Counted from the stretch's first letter, positions 34,007-44,700 are shown. The stretch is 64,000 bases of DNA from Rugamonas fusca (GCF_014042365.1 NZ_JACEZS010000019.1:1-64000); one strand, 5' to 3'. Notes: generated from the letters alone by a model not told the origin. Made by a program: numbers and translations.

Positions 34007-36169
34007 ATGGCAGCAAGTCTTTGGTTTGCAGTGGCGTGCGGCGTGATCGCCGTGATCTATGGCTTGTGGTCCCGCAGCTGGATTCTACGGCAGGATGCGG
34101 GCAACGCGCGCATGCAGGAAATCGCGCTGGCCATCCAGCAGGGCGCAGCCGCCTATCTGGCGCGCCAGTACCGCACCATCGCCATCGTCGGCGCCGTGCT
34201 GCTGGTGCTGATCTTCGCGCTGCTGGGCACCCACACGGCGCTGGGCTTCCTGCTTGGCGCGGTGCTGTCTGGCGCCTGCGGCTTCATCGGCATGAACGTC
34301 TCGGTACGGGCCAACGTGCGCACGGCGCAGGCGGCCACCAAGGGCATGAACGAAGCGCTCGATGTCGCCTTCAAGGGCGGCGCCATCACTGGCATGCTGG
34401 TGGTGGGCCTGGGCCTGCTGGGCGTGACCCTGTTCTACATGATGCTGGTGTCGGGCGCGCGCGCCACGGCCGTCAGCGAACATGACGTGATTCAGCCGCT
34501 GATCGGCCTGGCCTTCGGCGCTTCCCTGATTTCCATCTTCGCCCGTCTCGGTGGCGGCATTTTCACCAAGGGCGCCGACGTGGGCGCCGACCTGGTGGGC
34601 AAGGTGGAGGCGGGCATCCCCGAGGACGACCCGCGCAACCCGGCCGTGATCGCCGATAACGTGGGCGACAACGTGGGCGACTGCGCCGGCATGGCGGCCG
34701 ACCTGTTCGAGACCTATGTGGTGACGCTGATCGCCACCATGCTGCTGGGCGCGCTGGCCATCACGGCCGCGCCCACCACGGCCATCGTTTATCCGCTGCT
34801 GCTGGGCGCCGTCTCCATCATCGCTTCCATCATCGGCTGCTCGATGGTCAAGGCCAAGCCGGGCAAGAAGATCATGTCGGCCCTGTACACGGGCTTGTGG
34901 TGGGCGGCCGGGCTGTCGCTGATCGGCTTCGCCGTCGTCACCTGGCAGCTGTGGGGCGACGACGCCATGCGCATGAAGATGATGGGATGCGCGCTGGTGG
35001 GCATCGTGCTCACCGGGCTGATGGTCTACATCACGGAATACTACACGGGCACCGATTTCCATCCGGTGCGCCACATCGCCGAAGCGTCCACCACCGGCCA
35101 CGGCACCAACATCATCGCCGGCCTGGGCGTGTCGATGAAGTCCACCGCCTTCCCCGTGCTGGCCGTGTGCGCCGCCATTCTCGTGTCCTACCAGCTGGGG
35201 CAGTTGTACGGCATCGCCATCGCCGCCACCTCCATGCTGTCGATGGCCGGCATCGTCGTCGCACTGGACGCCTACGGCCCGATCACGGACAACGCCGGCG
35301 GCATCGCGGAAATGTCGGGCATGCCCGAATCCGTGCGCGCCATCACCGATCCGCTGGACGCGGTGGGCAACACCACCAAGGCCGTCACCAAGGGCTATGC
35401 CATCGGCTCGGCCGGCCTGGCGGCGCTGGTGCTGTTCGCCGACTACACGCACGCGCTCGAATCGTCGGGCAAGTCCGTCAGTTTTGATCTGTCCAACCCG
35501 ATGGTGATCGTCGGCCTGTTCATCGGCGGCCTGGTGCCTTACCTGTTCGGCGCCATGGCGATGGAGGCCGTGGGCCGCGCGGCCGGCGCCGTGGTGGTGG
35601 AGGTGCGGCGCCAGTTCCGCGACATCAAGGGCATCATGGATGGCAGCGGCAAGCCGCAGTACGACAAGGCGGTGGACATGCTGACCGCCTCGGCCATCAA
35701 GGAAATGATCCTGCCGTCGCTGCTGCCGGTGGTGGTGCCCATCGTGGTGGGCATGCTGCTGGGATCGGCCGCGCTGGGCGGCATGCTGATGGGCACCATC
35801 ATCACGGGCCTGTTCGTGGCCATCTCCATGACGACGGGCGGTGGCGCCTGGGACAACGCCAAGAAATACATCGAGGATGGCAACTTCGGCGGCAAGGGCT
35901 CGGACGCGCACAAGGCGGCCGTGACCGGCGACACCGTGGGCGACCCGTACAAGGACACGGCCGGCCCGGCCGTCAACCCTTTGATCAAGATCATCAACAT
36001 CGTGGCGCTGCTGCTGGTGCCGCTGCTGCCGGCCTCGGGCTGGCTGGCCGTGAGCGCGCCGGTGGCGGCCCACGTGGCCCTGCCGGCCGCCACGGCGCCG
36101 ACCATGCCGGTGGTGCAGTCGCCGCCAGAACCGGCCATGCCGAAAGAGGAGGCCGGCAAGACGCAGTAA
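34007..36169 (+). CDS. hppA: Membrane-bound H+-translocating pyrophosphatase
   Basis: A 720-aa proton-pumping pyrophosphatase with about 16 membrane helices. The substrate site is conserved: [46 protein letters not shown], and [12 protein letters not shown]. In [18 protein letters not shown] a Lys occupies the site that is Ala in K+-dependent enzymes, so this is the K+-independent class. [16 protein letters not shown]-type C-terminal motif is present ([21 protein letters not shown]). The last 35 residues are an extra Ala/Pro/Glu-rich tail not part of the catalytic fold. A leader of about 200 bp lies upstream. Confidence 0.96.
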   Translation: MAASLWFAVACGVIAVIYGLWSRSWILRQDAGNARMQEIALAIQQGAAAYLARQYRTIAIVGAVLLVLIFALLGTHTALGFLLGAVLSGACGFIGMNVSVRANVRTAQAATKGMNEALDVAFKGGAITGMLVVGLGLLGVTLFYMMLVSGARATAVSEHDVIQPLIGLAFGASLISIFARLGGGIFTKGADVGADLVGKVEAGIPEDDPRNPAVIADNVGDNVGDCAGMAADLFETYVVTLIATMLLGALAITAAPTTAIVYPLLLGAVSIIASIIGCSMVKAKPGKKIMSALYTGLWWAAGLSLIGFAVVTWQLWGDDAMRMKMMGCALVGIVLTGLMVYITEYYTGTDFHPVRHIAEASTTGHGTNIIAGLGVSMKSTAFPVLAVCAAILVSYQLGQLYGIAIAATSMLSMAGIVVALDAYGPITDNAGGIAEMSGMPESVRAITDPLDAVGNTTKAVTKGYAIGSAGLAALVLFADYTHALESSGKSVSFDLSNPMVIVGLFIGGLVPYLFGAMAMEAVGRAAGAVVVEVRRQFRDIKGIMDGSGKPQYDKAVDMLTASAIKEMILPSLLPVVVPIVVGMLLGSAALGGMLMGTIITGLFVAISMTTGGGAWDNAKKYIEDGNFGGKGSDAHKAAVTGDTVGDPYKDTAGPAVNPLIKIINIVALLLVPLLPASGWLAVSAPVAAHVALPAATAPTMPVVQSPPEPAMPKEEAGKTQ

Positions 36170-36334
36170 CTTGCAGGCAGCACGGGGCCAGGTGCGCACG
36201 CCCTCCGGCATGGGCACCCCGGCGCCGTCAATTTCTGTTGGATTTCAGGCGTGTCGAATTGTATCCGCCCCTGGCAAGGCCGCGTCGATCAGCCGATAAT
36301 GGTTGCTAGGCGTAGCACTTTGCGAGGTGATGCG

Positions 36335-36763
36335 ATGAAGCGTGTTCAACCAGCGTTGACGCTGGCGCTGCTGACGGCGGCGCTGGCCTGTGCCCCGGTC
36401 CAGGCCCAGACCCGGCCGCACCGTGGCGGCGGCCATCCCGGCGGCCACGTCGGCGGCTATTCCCATAGCCGTACCCATGTTGGCGTGGTGATCGGCGCGC
36501 CGCTGTTCTGGCCTGCGCCGTGGTATGCGGATCCGTTCTACGATCCGTTCTACCGGCGCTACTACTATTACGATCCCGTGTACCCGGTGCCGGCTCCGCC
36601 GCCCGTCTATATCGAGCAGGGCGCGCCGCCCGTGCCGCCCGTCCAGTTCTGGTACTACTGCAACAACCCGCCCGGCTATTACCCGTACGTCAAGGAGTGC
36701 CGCAGTTCCTGGCGCGCCGTCTCGCCGGAAGAAGTCAAACCAAAACCGGAGCCCGCGCAATGA
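36335..36763 (+). CDS. Secreted Tyr/Pro-rich protein
   Basis: A 142-aa exported protein: signal peptide (MKRVQPALTLALLTAALACAPVQA), a Gly/His-rich patch (PHRGGGHPGGHVGGYSHSR), a Tyr/Pro-rich middle (WYADPFYDPFYRRYYYYDPVYPVPAPPP) and the frequent proteobacterial C-terminal motif FWYYCNNPPGYYPYVKEC followed by WR.V.P. The function of this family is unknown. GAGGTGATGCG fixes the start. Its stop overlaps the start of the lipoprotein gene (ATGA), so the two are coupled. Confidence 0.82.
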   Translation: MKRVQPALTLALLTAALACAPVQAQTRPHRGGGHPGGHVGGYSHSRTHVGVVIGAPLFWPAPWYADPFYDPFYRRYYYYDPVYPVPAPPPVYIEQGAPPVPPVQFWYYCNNPPGYYPYVKECRSSWRAVSPEEVKPKPEPAQ

Positions 36764-37251
36764 AGCGACCTCTTATTTTGTCTGCCATCGTGCTGCCGGC
36801 CTTGCTGGCTGGCTGCGTCTCCATGCCCACCGGCCCCAGCACGCTGGTGCTGCCGGGCACGGGCAAGACTTTTGATCAATTCCGTTCCGACGACTTCGCC
36901 TGTCGCGGCTATGCGCAAAACCAGGTGGGCGGCACGGCCGAGCAGGCCGCCGCCGACAGCACGGCCCGCAGCGCCGCGCTGGGCACGCTGGTGGGCGCGG
37001 CGCTGGGCGCGGCCGTCGATGGCGGACGCGGGGCCGGCGCGGGCGCGGGCGTGGGCCTGGCCATGGGCACCATGTCCGGTGCCGAGGCGGGCAATTACGC
37101 CGGCAACAACCTGCAGCGGCGCTACGATTACGCTTACCAGCAGTGCATGTACGCGCAGGGCCACAGGGTGCCCGTGGCGGGCGGCATGATGACCGAATCC
37201 CGACAGGCGCCCGGCAGCTACCCGCCGCCCAACACGCCGCCGCCGCGCTGA
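36760..37251 (+). CDS. Glycine-zipper lipoprotein
   Basis: A 163-aa lipoprotein: signal MKRPLILSAIVLPALLAGC with the lipidated Cys at 19, a short globular part (FDQFRSDDFACRGYAQNQVGG), then a glycine-zipper membrane-like segment (LGTLVGAALGAAVDGGRGAGAGAGVGLAMG) and NLQRRYDYAYQQCMYAQGH. Such proteins are envelope-located with no defined role. It is translated in overlap with the Tyr/Pro-rich gene and followed after 8 bp by a third secreted protein, suggesting a three-gene envelope operon. Confidence 0.85.
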   Translation: MKRPLILSAIVLPALLAGCVSMPTGPSTLVLPGTGKTFDQFRSDDFACRGYAQNQVGGTAEQAAADSTARSAALGTLVGAALGAAVDGGRGAGAGAGVGLAMGTMSGAEAGNYAGNNLQRRYDYAYQQCMYAQGHRVPVAGGMMTESRQAPGSYPPPNTPPPR

Positions 37252-37259
37252 GGTCAGCC

Positions 37260-37745
37260 GTGTCCACCCGCCTGATCCCGTGCTGTGTGTGGTTGCTGGG
37301 AGCGGGTCTGTGGACGCACAGCGCTGCCGCAGCGCAGACGGGCAAGCCGGCGCGGCATGATGCAGCCGTCCCAGCCGACGCGAGCCAGTTGCCGCTCGAC
37401 CAGTACGCGCGCCTGCCCGTGTGTACGCTGAGCGCGGACGGCCTGCACCTGGCCGTCGAACCGTGCCGCACGGCGCCCACGCGCCAGCCCAAGGCGCGCC
37501 GCGCCGTGACGGCCATCATCCCCACCATGCCCGCGCGTCCCGTGCCGCGCACGGCCGTGGCGCCGCCGCTGCCGCCATCGCCACCGTTGCACCAGACCCC
37601 GCGCCCCACGCCCGCCACCACTTGCGACGCGGGCGGCTGCTACGACGCGGCCGGGGTGCGCCACGCCGGCGCCGGCGGCAACGCCACCATCGCTCCGTCG
37701 GGCCAGTTGTGCCTGCGTGACGGGGTCTGGCTGCAGTGTCAATAG
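37260..37745 (+). CDS. Secreted protein of unknown function
   Basis: A 161-aa predicted exported protein starting at GTG 37260 (GAGG 6 nt upstream), with a signal-like N-terminus (LIPCCVWLLGAGLWTHSAAAAQ), a Pro/Ala-rich central region and two Cys-containing patches (TTCDAGGCYDAAGVRHAG and QLCLRDGVWLQCQ) that could form disulfides. I recognise no domain beyond this. It follows the glycine-zipper gene closely and is probably co-transcribed. A palindrome TTGCGGCGCCGCAA lies just after the stop. Confidence 0.7.
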   Translation: MSTRLIPCCVWLLGAGLWTHSAAAAQTGKPARHDAAVPADASQLPLDQYARLPVCTLSADGLHLAVEPCRTAPTRQPKARRAVTAIIPTMPARPVPRTAVAPPLPPSPPLHQTPRPTPATTCDAGGCYDAAGVRHAGAGGNATIAPSGQLCLRDGVWLQCQ

Positions 37746-37808
37746 GTTTTGCGGCGCCGCAACAAATGCATACGGTTTTTCGCGCGCGACGGCCAAAGTT
37801 CGCTACAA

Positions 37809-37830
37809 TTGACGTTTACGTTAACGTTAA
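37809..37830 (+). promoter_or_regulatory. LiuR-like operator before the HSD10-type dehydrogenase
   Basis: TTGACGTTTACGTTAACGTTAA contains the perfect palindrome ACGTTAACGT (37818-37827) and an overlapping second ACGTTTACGT half-repeat. It resembles sites of LiuR (MerR family), which controls branched-chain amino acid and fatty acid breakdown in proteobacteria. It lies 51 bp upstream of the SDR start. The assignment is by resemblance plus the function of the downstream gene. Confidence 0.5.
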
Positions 37831-37880
37831 TGGCCCGCAGCGGCCGCGTGCGCGATTTTCCCAACTGATAGAGGACGGAC

Positions 37881-38639
37881 ATGCAGATTCAAGACAATGT
37901 ATTCATCATCACCGGCGGCGCGTCGGGCCTGGGCGCGGCCACGGCCCGCATGATCGTGGAAGCGGGCGGCAAGGTGGTGCTGGCCGACGTGCAGGTGGAA
38001 GCGGGCCAGGCGCTGGCCGCTGAACTGAAGGGTACTTTCGTCAAGTGCGACGTGACGTCGGAAGCGGACGGCCTGGCCGTGGTGGCCGCCGCCCAGGCGC
38101 TGGGCACGCTGCGTGGCCTGGTCAACTGCGCCGGCGTGGCGCCGGCCGTCAAGACCGTGGGCAAGGATGGCCCGCACCCGCTGGACGTGTTCCAGCGCAC
38201 CGTCAACATCAACCTGGTGGGCACCTTCAACATGGCCCGCCTGGCCGCTGACGCCATGGGCAAGACGGCCGCCACCGAGCAGGGTGAACGCGGCATCATC
38301 ATCAACACGGCGTCCGTGGCCGCGTTCGACGGCCAGATCGGCCAGGCGGCCTACGCCTCGTCCAAGGCGGCCGTGGCCGGCATGACGCTGCCGATGGCGC
38401 GCGACCTGTCGCGCAGCGGCATCCGCGTGATGACCATCGCCCCCGGCATCTTCGAAACCCCGATGCTGCTGGGCATGCCGGCGGAAGTGCAGCAGGCGCT
38501 GGGCGCCATGGTGCCGTTCCCACCGCGCCTGGGCAAGCCAGCCGAGTACGCGCACCTGGCCAAGACCATCATCGAAAACGTCATGTTGAACGGCGAAACG
38601 ATTCGTCTGGACGGCGCGATCCGCATGCAGCCGAAGTAA
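37881..38639 (+). CDS. SDR, HSD10-type 3-hydroxyacyl-CoA dehydrogenase
   Basis: A 252-aa classical SDR that strongly resembles HSD17B10: TGGASGLGAATARM at the NAD site, NCAGVAPAVKTVGKDG, the active-site block NTASVAAFDGQIGQAAYASSK (Ser, Tyr, Lys) and GMTLPMARDLSRSGIRVMTIAPGIF. HSD10-type enzymes oxidise 3-hydroxyacyl-CoAs, especially 2-methyl-3-hydroxybutyryl-CoA in isoleucine degradation. The LiuR-like palindrome upstream fits that role. The gene is single and ends in a clear terminator. Confidence 0.9.
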   Translation: MQIQDNVFIITGGASGLGAATARMIVEAGGKVVLADVQVEAGQALAAELKGTFVKCDVTSEADGLAVVAAAQALGTLRGLVNCAGVAPAVKTVGKDGPHPLDVFQRTVNINLVGTFNMARLAADAMGKTAATEQGERGIIINTASVAAFDGQIGQAAYASSKAAVAGMTLPMARDLSRSGIRVMTIAPGIFETPMLLGMPAEVQQALGAMVPFPPRLGKPAEYAHLAKTIIENVMLNGETIRLDGAIRMQPK

Positions 38640-38669
38640 AACTTTTCGTGTAGGATGGCTGAATCAACG

Positions 38670-38698
38670 GGCGCGCGGCCCAGGTCGCGCGCCTTTTT
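38670..38698 (+). terminator. Intrinsic terminator after the SDR gene
   Basis: GGCGCGCG and CGCGCGCC form an 8-bp stem around GCCCAGGT, followed by TTTTT, 31 nt after the stop and 14 nt before the next start codon. Confidence 0.85.
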
Positions 38699-38711
38699 AT
38701 TTGGAGCCTGC

Positions 38712-40505
38712 ATGATTCGTTTGAAGCCCGGTTTGACATCCGTGGCGCCTGCGCTGGCGCTGCTTGGCCTGCTCTCTCTCGCGTCGCTACCGGGCGTGGC
38801 GCAAGACGCCACGCCCGCGCCCGAAATCGCCACCGGCTACGCCGCCAAGCAGGGCGTCGTCGCCCACAAATTCATGATGGCGGCCGCCAATCCCCTGGCC
38901 ACCGAGGCCGGCTACCGGATGCTGCGCCAGGGGGGCAGCGCCATCGACGCGGCCATCGCCACCCAGATGGTGCTGAACCTGGTGGAACCGCAATCGTCGG
39001 GCATCGGCGGCGGCGCCTTCCTCATGTACTTCGACGGCAAGCGCGTGCAATCGTACGACGGCCGCGAGACGGCGCCGGCGGCGGCCGACGAACACCTGTT
39101 CCAGGATCACGACGGCAAGCCGCTGTCGCGCGCGCAAGCCATCATCGGCGGGCGTTCCGTGGGCGCGCCCGGCGTGTTGCGCATGCTGGAACTGGCGCAC
39201 CAGCAGCACGGCAAGCTGCCCTGGGCCAGCCTGTTCGCGCCGGCCATCAAGCTGGCCGACGAAGGTTTCGCCGTCAGTCCCCGCCTGCACGCGCTGCTGG
39301 CGCATGAACGCTACCTGGCAGGCGACCCGGTGGCGGTGGCCTATTTCTATGACGCCAAGGGCCAGCCCTGGCCCGTGGGCCATGTGCTGAAAAATCCGGA
39401 ACTGGCGCGCAGCCTGCGCGAGATCGCCGCCGGCGGCGCCGATGCCTTCTACACCGGCCGCATCGCGCGCGACATCGCGGCCAAGGTGGCGGCCCATCCC
39501 ACCAATCCGGGCAAGCTGACGGCGGCCGACATCGCCGGCTACCGCGCCAGGGAGCGCGCGCCCGTGTGCAGCGACTACAAGGCCTGGACCGTGTGCGGCG
39601 CGCCACCGCCATCGTCGGGCGGCATCGCCATCGCGCAGATGCTGGGCATCCTGTCGTACCAGGACATCAGCCCCTACAAGCCGGTCAACGGCATGCTGGG
39701 CGCGGACGCCATCCACCTGTTCAGCGAGGCGGGCCGGCTGGCCTACGCCGACCGCAACCACTACGTGGCCGACACGGACTTCGTGCCGCTGCCGGGGCGC
39801 GGCGTGGCGGCCATGACCGACAAGACCTACCTGGCCCGCCGCGCGGCCCTGATCGGGCCACGTTCCATGGGCAGCGCGCCGTTCGGCACGCCCGACGGCA
39901 TGCAGGTGGCGTGGGGCACGGATACGGCGCTCGACCAACCGTCGACGTCGCACCTGGTGGCCGTCGATGGCGCCGGCCATGGCCTGTCCATGACAACCTC
40001 CGTGGAAGATGCGTTCGGCTCGCGCCAGATGGTGGACGGCTTCCTGCTCAACAACCAGCTCACCGACTTCTCGTTCGACGCCGTCGACGCCGACGGCCCC
40101 GTGGCCAACCGGGTACAGGCCGGCAAGCGCCCGCGTAGCGCCATGTCGCCCACGCTGGTATTCGAGCGCGCCACGGGCCAACTGGTGCTGGCCACGGGCT
40201 CGCCCGGCGGCTCGTCCATCATCAACTACGTGGCCAAGGTGCTGGTGGGGACGCTGGACTGGGGGCTGGACGTGCAGCAGGCCATCAGCCTGCCCAACTT
40301 CGGCAGCCGCAACGGCCCCACGGAGCTGGAGGCGGGGCGGGTGGCGCCGGAGGTGGTGGCGCAGCTGATCGCGCGCGGCCACCAGGTGCGCCAGTTCGAG
40401 CAGAACTCCGGCCTGCAGGGCATCCAGCGGCGCATGGTGGACGGCAAGCCGGTGTGGTTCGGCGGCGCCGATCCGCGCCGCGAGGGCGTGGCGCTGGGCG
40501 ACTAG
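38712..40505 (+). CDS. ggt: Gamma-glutamyltransferase
   Basis: A 597-aa periplasmic gamma-glutamyltranspeptidase that hydrolyses glutathione and transfers the gamma-glutamyl group. Signal peptide (LALLGLLSLASLPGVAQ); large-subunit features MLRQGGSAIDAAIATQMVLNLVEPQSSGIGGGAF and YDGRETAP; autocleavage site before Thr412 in PSTSHLVAVD; small-subunit binding motifs NNQLTDFSF and LATGSPGGSSIINYV. The variant S-T-S-H replaces the more common T-T-H after the cut. The start has GGAG 6 nt upstream. Confidence 0.93.
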   Translation: MIRLKPGLTSVAPALALLGLLSLASLPGVAQDATPAPEIATGYAAKQGVVAHKFMMAAANPLATEAGYRMLRQGGSAIDAAIATQMVLNLVEPQSSGIGGGAFLMYFDGKRVQSYDGRETAPAAADEHLFQDHDGKPLSRAQAIIGGRSVGAPGVLRMLELAHQQHGKLPWASLFAPAIKLADEGFAVSPRLHALLAHERYLAGDPVAVAYFYDAKGQPWPVGHVLKNPELARSLREIAAGGADAFYTGRIARDIAAKVAAHPTNPGKLTAADIAGYRARERAPVCSDYKAWTVCGAPPPSSGGIAIAQMLGILSYQDISPYKPVNGMLGADAIHLFSEAGRLAYADRNHYVADTDFVPLPGRGVAAMTDKTYLARRAALIGPRSMGSAPFGTPDGMQVAWGTDTALDQPSTSHLVAVDGAGHGLSMTTSVEDAFGSRQMVDGFLLNNQLTDFSFDAVDADGPVANRVQAGKRPRSAMSPTLVFERATGQLVLATGSPGGSSIINYVAKVLVGTLDWGLDVQQAISLPNFGSRNGPTELEAGRVAPEVVAQLIARGHQVRQFEQNSGLQGIQRRMVDGKPVWFGGADPRREGVALGD

Positions 40506-40593
40506 CCCGCGCTGTGGCTATCAGGCGCTATCGTGACGCGAAAGTGGTGCCATGCCTTCCCCAACGGCGTCATACCCTGCTACTCTTGACCGC

Positions 40594-41766
40594 ATGGGCA
40601 TACAAAAGAAAACAGGCTTGATCCTGACCGGAGGCGGTGCCCGCGCCGCCTACCAGATCGGCGTGCTGCAGGCCATCTCGGAGATACTGTGGGAAGCGGG
40701 CTGGCCGCCGGCGCGCAATCCGTTCGACATCATCTGCGGCACCTCGGCCGGCGCCATCAACGCCACGGCGCTGGCCTGCCGCGCCGACAATTTCAGCGAG
40801 GGCGTGCAGAGCCTGCTCGACGTGTGGCAGCACATCAAGGTGGAGCAGGTGTACCGGGCCGACTCGCTGGGTGTGATCCGTTCCGGCGCGCGCTGGCTGT
40901 CGCTGCTGTCGTTCGGCTGGCTGCTGCGCAAGTGGCGCGCCACGCCGCCCCAGTCGCTGCTCGATAACACGCCGCTGGTGTCGCTGCTGCACCGCATGCT
41001 CGATCTGCCGCGGCTCGACACCGTGCTGTCCGAAGGACTGCTGCACGCGCTGGCCGTCACCGCCTCGTCCTACAGCGGCGGCGAGCACATCACGTTCTAC
41101 CAGACGGCGGCCGAGATTGCGCCCTGGGTGCGCATGCAGCGGGTGGCGCTGCAGGACCAGATCGGCATCGAACACTTGCTGGCCTCGTCGGCCATTCCCT
41201 TCATCTTTCCCGCCACGCCGCTGTACCTGGGCGGCCACCGCGAATACTGCGGCGATGGCACCATGCGCCAGATCGCGCCGATCTCGCCGGCCATCCACCT
41301 GGGCGCCAGCAAGGTGCTGGTGGTGGGCGCCGGCCGCCTGACGGAGCCGCCGCGCAGCGCCGCCGATGGCTCGGCGCGCTACCCCAGCCTGGCGCAGATC
41401 GCCGGCCACGCCATGTCCTCCATCTTCCTTGACAGCCTGGCGGTGGACATCGAACGGCTGGAGCGGATCAACAAGACCTTGTCGCTGCTGCCCGAGGAGC
41501 ACCTGGAGAAGACGCCCCTGAAGCCGGTCAAGTTGCTGGTGATCGCGCCGTCCGAACGGCTGGACGATATCGCCGGCCGCCACATCTCCAGTTTGCCGGT
41601 GCCGATCCGCACCATGCTGGGCGGGATCGGGGCGACGGAAACGCGCGGCGCGGCCCTCGCTTCCTACCTGTTGTTCGAATCGACGTATACTGGCGAGTTG
41701 ATTCGCCTTGGCCAGCGCGACACGCAGCTGCGCAAGGACGACGTGCTGGCCTTTTTCGGCAGCTGA
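40594..41766 (+). CDS. Patatin-like phospholipase
   Basis: A 390-aa patatin-family serine lipid hydrolase. It has the oxyanion-hole motif LTGGGARAAYQIGVL near the N-terminus, the nucleophile in GTSAG (Ser51) and the dyad Asp221 in DGT. There is no signal peptide, so it is probably cytoplasmic or peripheral at the membrane; no substrate can be named. An in-frame ATG at 40552 would add 14 residues; neither start has a clear ribosome site and the shorter was chosen because homologous proteins begin close to the glycine motif. The hybrid kinase gene follows 17 bp downstream. Confidence 0.88.
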   Translation: MGIQKKTGLILTGGGARAAYQIGVLQAISEILWEAGWPPARNPFDIICGTSAGAINATALACRADNFSEGVQSLLDVWQHIKVEQVYRADSLGVIRSGARWLSLLSFGWLLRKWRATPPQSLLDNTPLVSLLHRMLDLPRLDTVLSEGLLHALAVTASSYSGGEHITFYQTAAEIAPWVRMQRVALQDQIGIEHLLASSAIPFIFPATPLYLGGHREYCGDGTMRQIAPISPAIHLGASKVLVVGAGRLTEPPRSAADGSARYPSLAQIAGHAMSSIFLDSLAVDIERLERINKTLSLLPEEHLEKTPLKPVKLLVIAPSERLDDIAGRHISSLPVPIRTMLGGIGATETRGAALASYLLFESTYTGELIRLGQRDTQLRKDDVLAFFGS

Positions 41767-41783
41767 ACCATGATGGAACCCGT

Positions 41784-44700
41784 GTGCCGTTGCTGATCCG
41801 ACGCCTCTGTTGCCTGTTGCTGTTGCCGGTGGCCCTGCTGTGGGCCGCCGGCATGCACGCGGCCAGTGCCGGCGCGCCGCCGCGCACCTTGCGCTTCGAG
41901 CAGCTGACGGTGGAGCACGGGCTAGCGCAGGAATCCGTGCTGGCCATCGCCCAGGACAAGCAAGGCTTCATCTGGCTCGGCACCCAGGCCGGCCTGACCC
42001 GCTTCGACGGCTACCGCACCGTCACCTACAAGAGCGTGGTGTCGGATCCGCGCAGCCTGGGCGACAACTGGGTGCGCGTGCTGCATCTCGACAGCGCCGG
42101 CCAGCTGTGGGTGGGTACGGACGGCGGCCTGGACCGCTACGACCCGCGCAGCCGCGGCTTCGACCACTTCCTGTCGCACGAATCGGCCAAGCGCGGCAAC
42201 GGCAACCGCCACGTGCGCGCCATCGTCGACGATGGCCTGGGCGGCCTGTGGCTGGCCACCGGCGACGGCCTGCACCACTTCGACCCGTCCAGCGCCCGCT
42301 TCACCAGCTGGCACCACGACGACGCCGACGCGGCCAGCCTGGCCGACGACCAGGTCAACGCGCTGGTGCGCGACTGGTCCGGCCGGCTGTGGGTGGGCAC
42401 GGCCACGGGGCTGGACATGCTGGCGCCGGGCGCCACCCGTTTCCAGCACTTCCAGATGGACACGGCGCCCGACGCCAAGGCCAACTTCGTGGCGGCCCTG
42501 CAGCTGGACCAGGATGGCGCGCTGTGGGTGGGTACGCTGGCCGGGCTGGAACGGTGGAAGCTGAGCGAAGGGGTGCCCGAGCGTCACCGCCTGGGCGCGC
42601 GCGAAGGCCTCAAGGGCGGCAACATCACCGTCCTCTACCAGGACGGCGACCATAACCTGTGGATAGGCAGCGGCGCCGATGGCCTGTACCGCTGGCTGCC
42701 GCACGAGAACCGGCTGGCCCAGTACCGCCACCAGCTCGGCGACAGCCACAGCGTGGCCGACGACCAGATCTCGGCCCTGTTCCGCGACCGTGTGGGCACG
42801 TTCTGGGTCGGCACCTGGAACGATGGCGTGAGCCGGGTCGACATGGGCAGCGGCGGCTTCGCGCGGCTGGTGCGCCAGGCCGACCAGCCGCAAGCCCTGT
42901 CGGACAACAAGGTGCGCGCCATCGTGGCCGATGGCCACGGCCAGCTGTGGCTGGGCACCAGCGAAGGCCTCAACCTGTACGACCCGGCCACCGGCCACGC
43001 GCGCACCTGGCACCGCGCGCCCGGCGGCTTGAGCGACGACCTGGTGACGGCCCTGTGGCGCGACGCGGGCGGCAACCTGTGGATAGGCGGGCGGGCTGGC
43101 ATCAACCGCATGGACGCGGCCAGCGGCGCCATCAAGGCGTGGTCGTTCTCGCACGGCGACCCGGCCGGCGACACCATCCGCAACATCGTGGGCGACCGCG
43201 GCGGGCTGCTGTGGATCGCCTCGCGTGGCGGCCTGCACCGCTTCGACCCGCGCACGGGCGCCAGCCACACCTACCGCCACGATCCGGCCGACAGCACCAG
43301 CCTGGCCGACAACGTGGTGCGTCCCATCCTCGAAGACCGGCGCGGCAACCTGTGGGTGGGCACCTTCAACGGCCTCGATCTGCTGGACCGCAAGAGCGGC
43401 CATTTCCGCCACTTCCGGCGCGATCCGGCCGACCCCAACAGCCTCAGTCACGACGAGGTGCATTACCTGTACGAGGACGAGCAGGGCACGATCTGGGTCG
43501 GCACGGCGGCGGGCCTGAACCGCATGGAGCAGGGCGCCGACGGCAGCGTGAAATTCCAGCGCTACCTGCGCCGCGACGGCATCGGCGACGACGCCATCGC
43601 CTCCATCCTGCCCGACGGCGCCGGCCACCTCTGGCTGAGCACCAACACGGGATTGTCGCGGCTGAACATGCGCACCGGCATGGTACGCAACTATTCGGGC
43701 GCCGACGGCACCATCGAGGGTGCCTATTTCGACGGCTCGGCCCTGCGCGCGGCCGACGGCACGCTGTACTTCGGTGGCTTCAACGGCATCACGGCGTTCG
43801 CCCCGGCCGAAGTGCGCGAGAACAGCGTGGCGCCCACCGTGGCCATCACCGACTTCCAGGTGTTTAACAAGTCGCTGCGGCCAGGGCAGGGCGCGCATGG
43901 CCACGTGCTGAGCGGCGCCATCGAGCACACCAGCGCCCTCACGCTGGATCCGGCCGATTCCGTGTTCTCGCTCGAATTCACGGCGCTGCACTACGCGGCC
44001 CCGCAGCGCAACCGCTTCGCCTACCAGTTGCAGGGCTTCGACAAGGACTGGGTGGTGACCGATTCGACCAAGCGCTTCGCCACCTACACCAACCTCGATC
44101 CGGGCCAGTACATCTTCCGCGTCAAGGCCGCCAACAAGGACGGCATCTGGAACGACAACGCGGCCTCGCTGGTCATCACCATCCGGCCGCCGTTCTGGAA
44201 GACGTGGTGGTTCCGCACCCTGGCCGCCGTGGCGCTGGCGACGGCCGGCTACGCGGCCTACCAGGCCCGCATGCGCGGCCTGCGGCGCCAGAAGACGCTG
44301 CTGGAACAGCAGGTGAGCTTGCGCACGGCCGAGGTGGAGCAGAAGAACCTGCTGCTGCGCCAGCAGACCCGGGAACTGGAGCAGCGCCGGCTGGAGGCGG
44401 AGGCCCAGCGCGCCGAGGCCGAGCAGCGCCGCATCGACACCGAGCGCCAGAAGCAGGAAGTGGAGCGCCAGAAGGAGAACGTGGAGCAGGCCCACCGCAA
44501 CATCTCCGTGCTGAGTGAACTGGGACGCGAGATGAGCGCCACGCTGGACATGGAAACGACCATGCGCACCCTGTACCGCCACGTGCACCACCTGATGGAC
44601 GCGCAGATGTTCGGCATCGGCTTCGTGCAGGAGGAGCGCGGCATCATCGAGTTCCCGTTCGCGATCGAAAGCGGGGTGCGCACGCTGCCCTACACGCGCC

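Noticed and set aside
34085-36217. 710-codon minus-strand frame opposite hppA
   Set aside because: Composition is antisense-like (His, Gln, Asp, Gly repeats); the plus strand encodes a complete pyrophosphatase.
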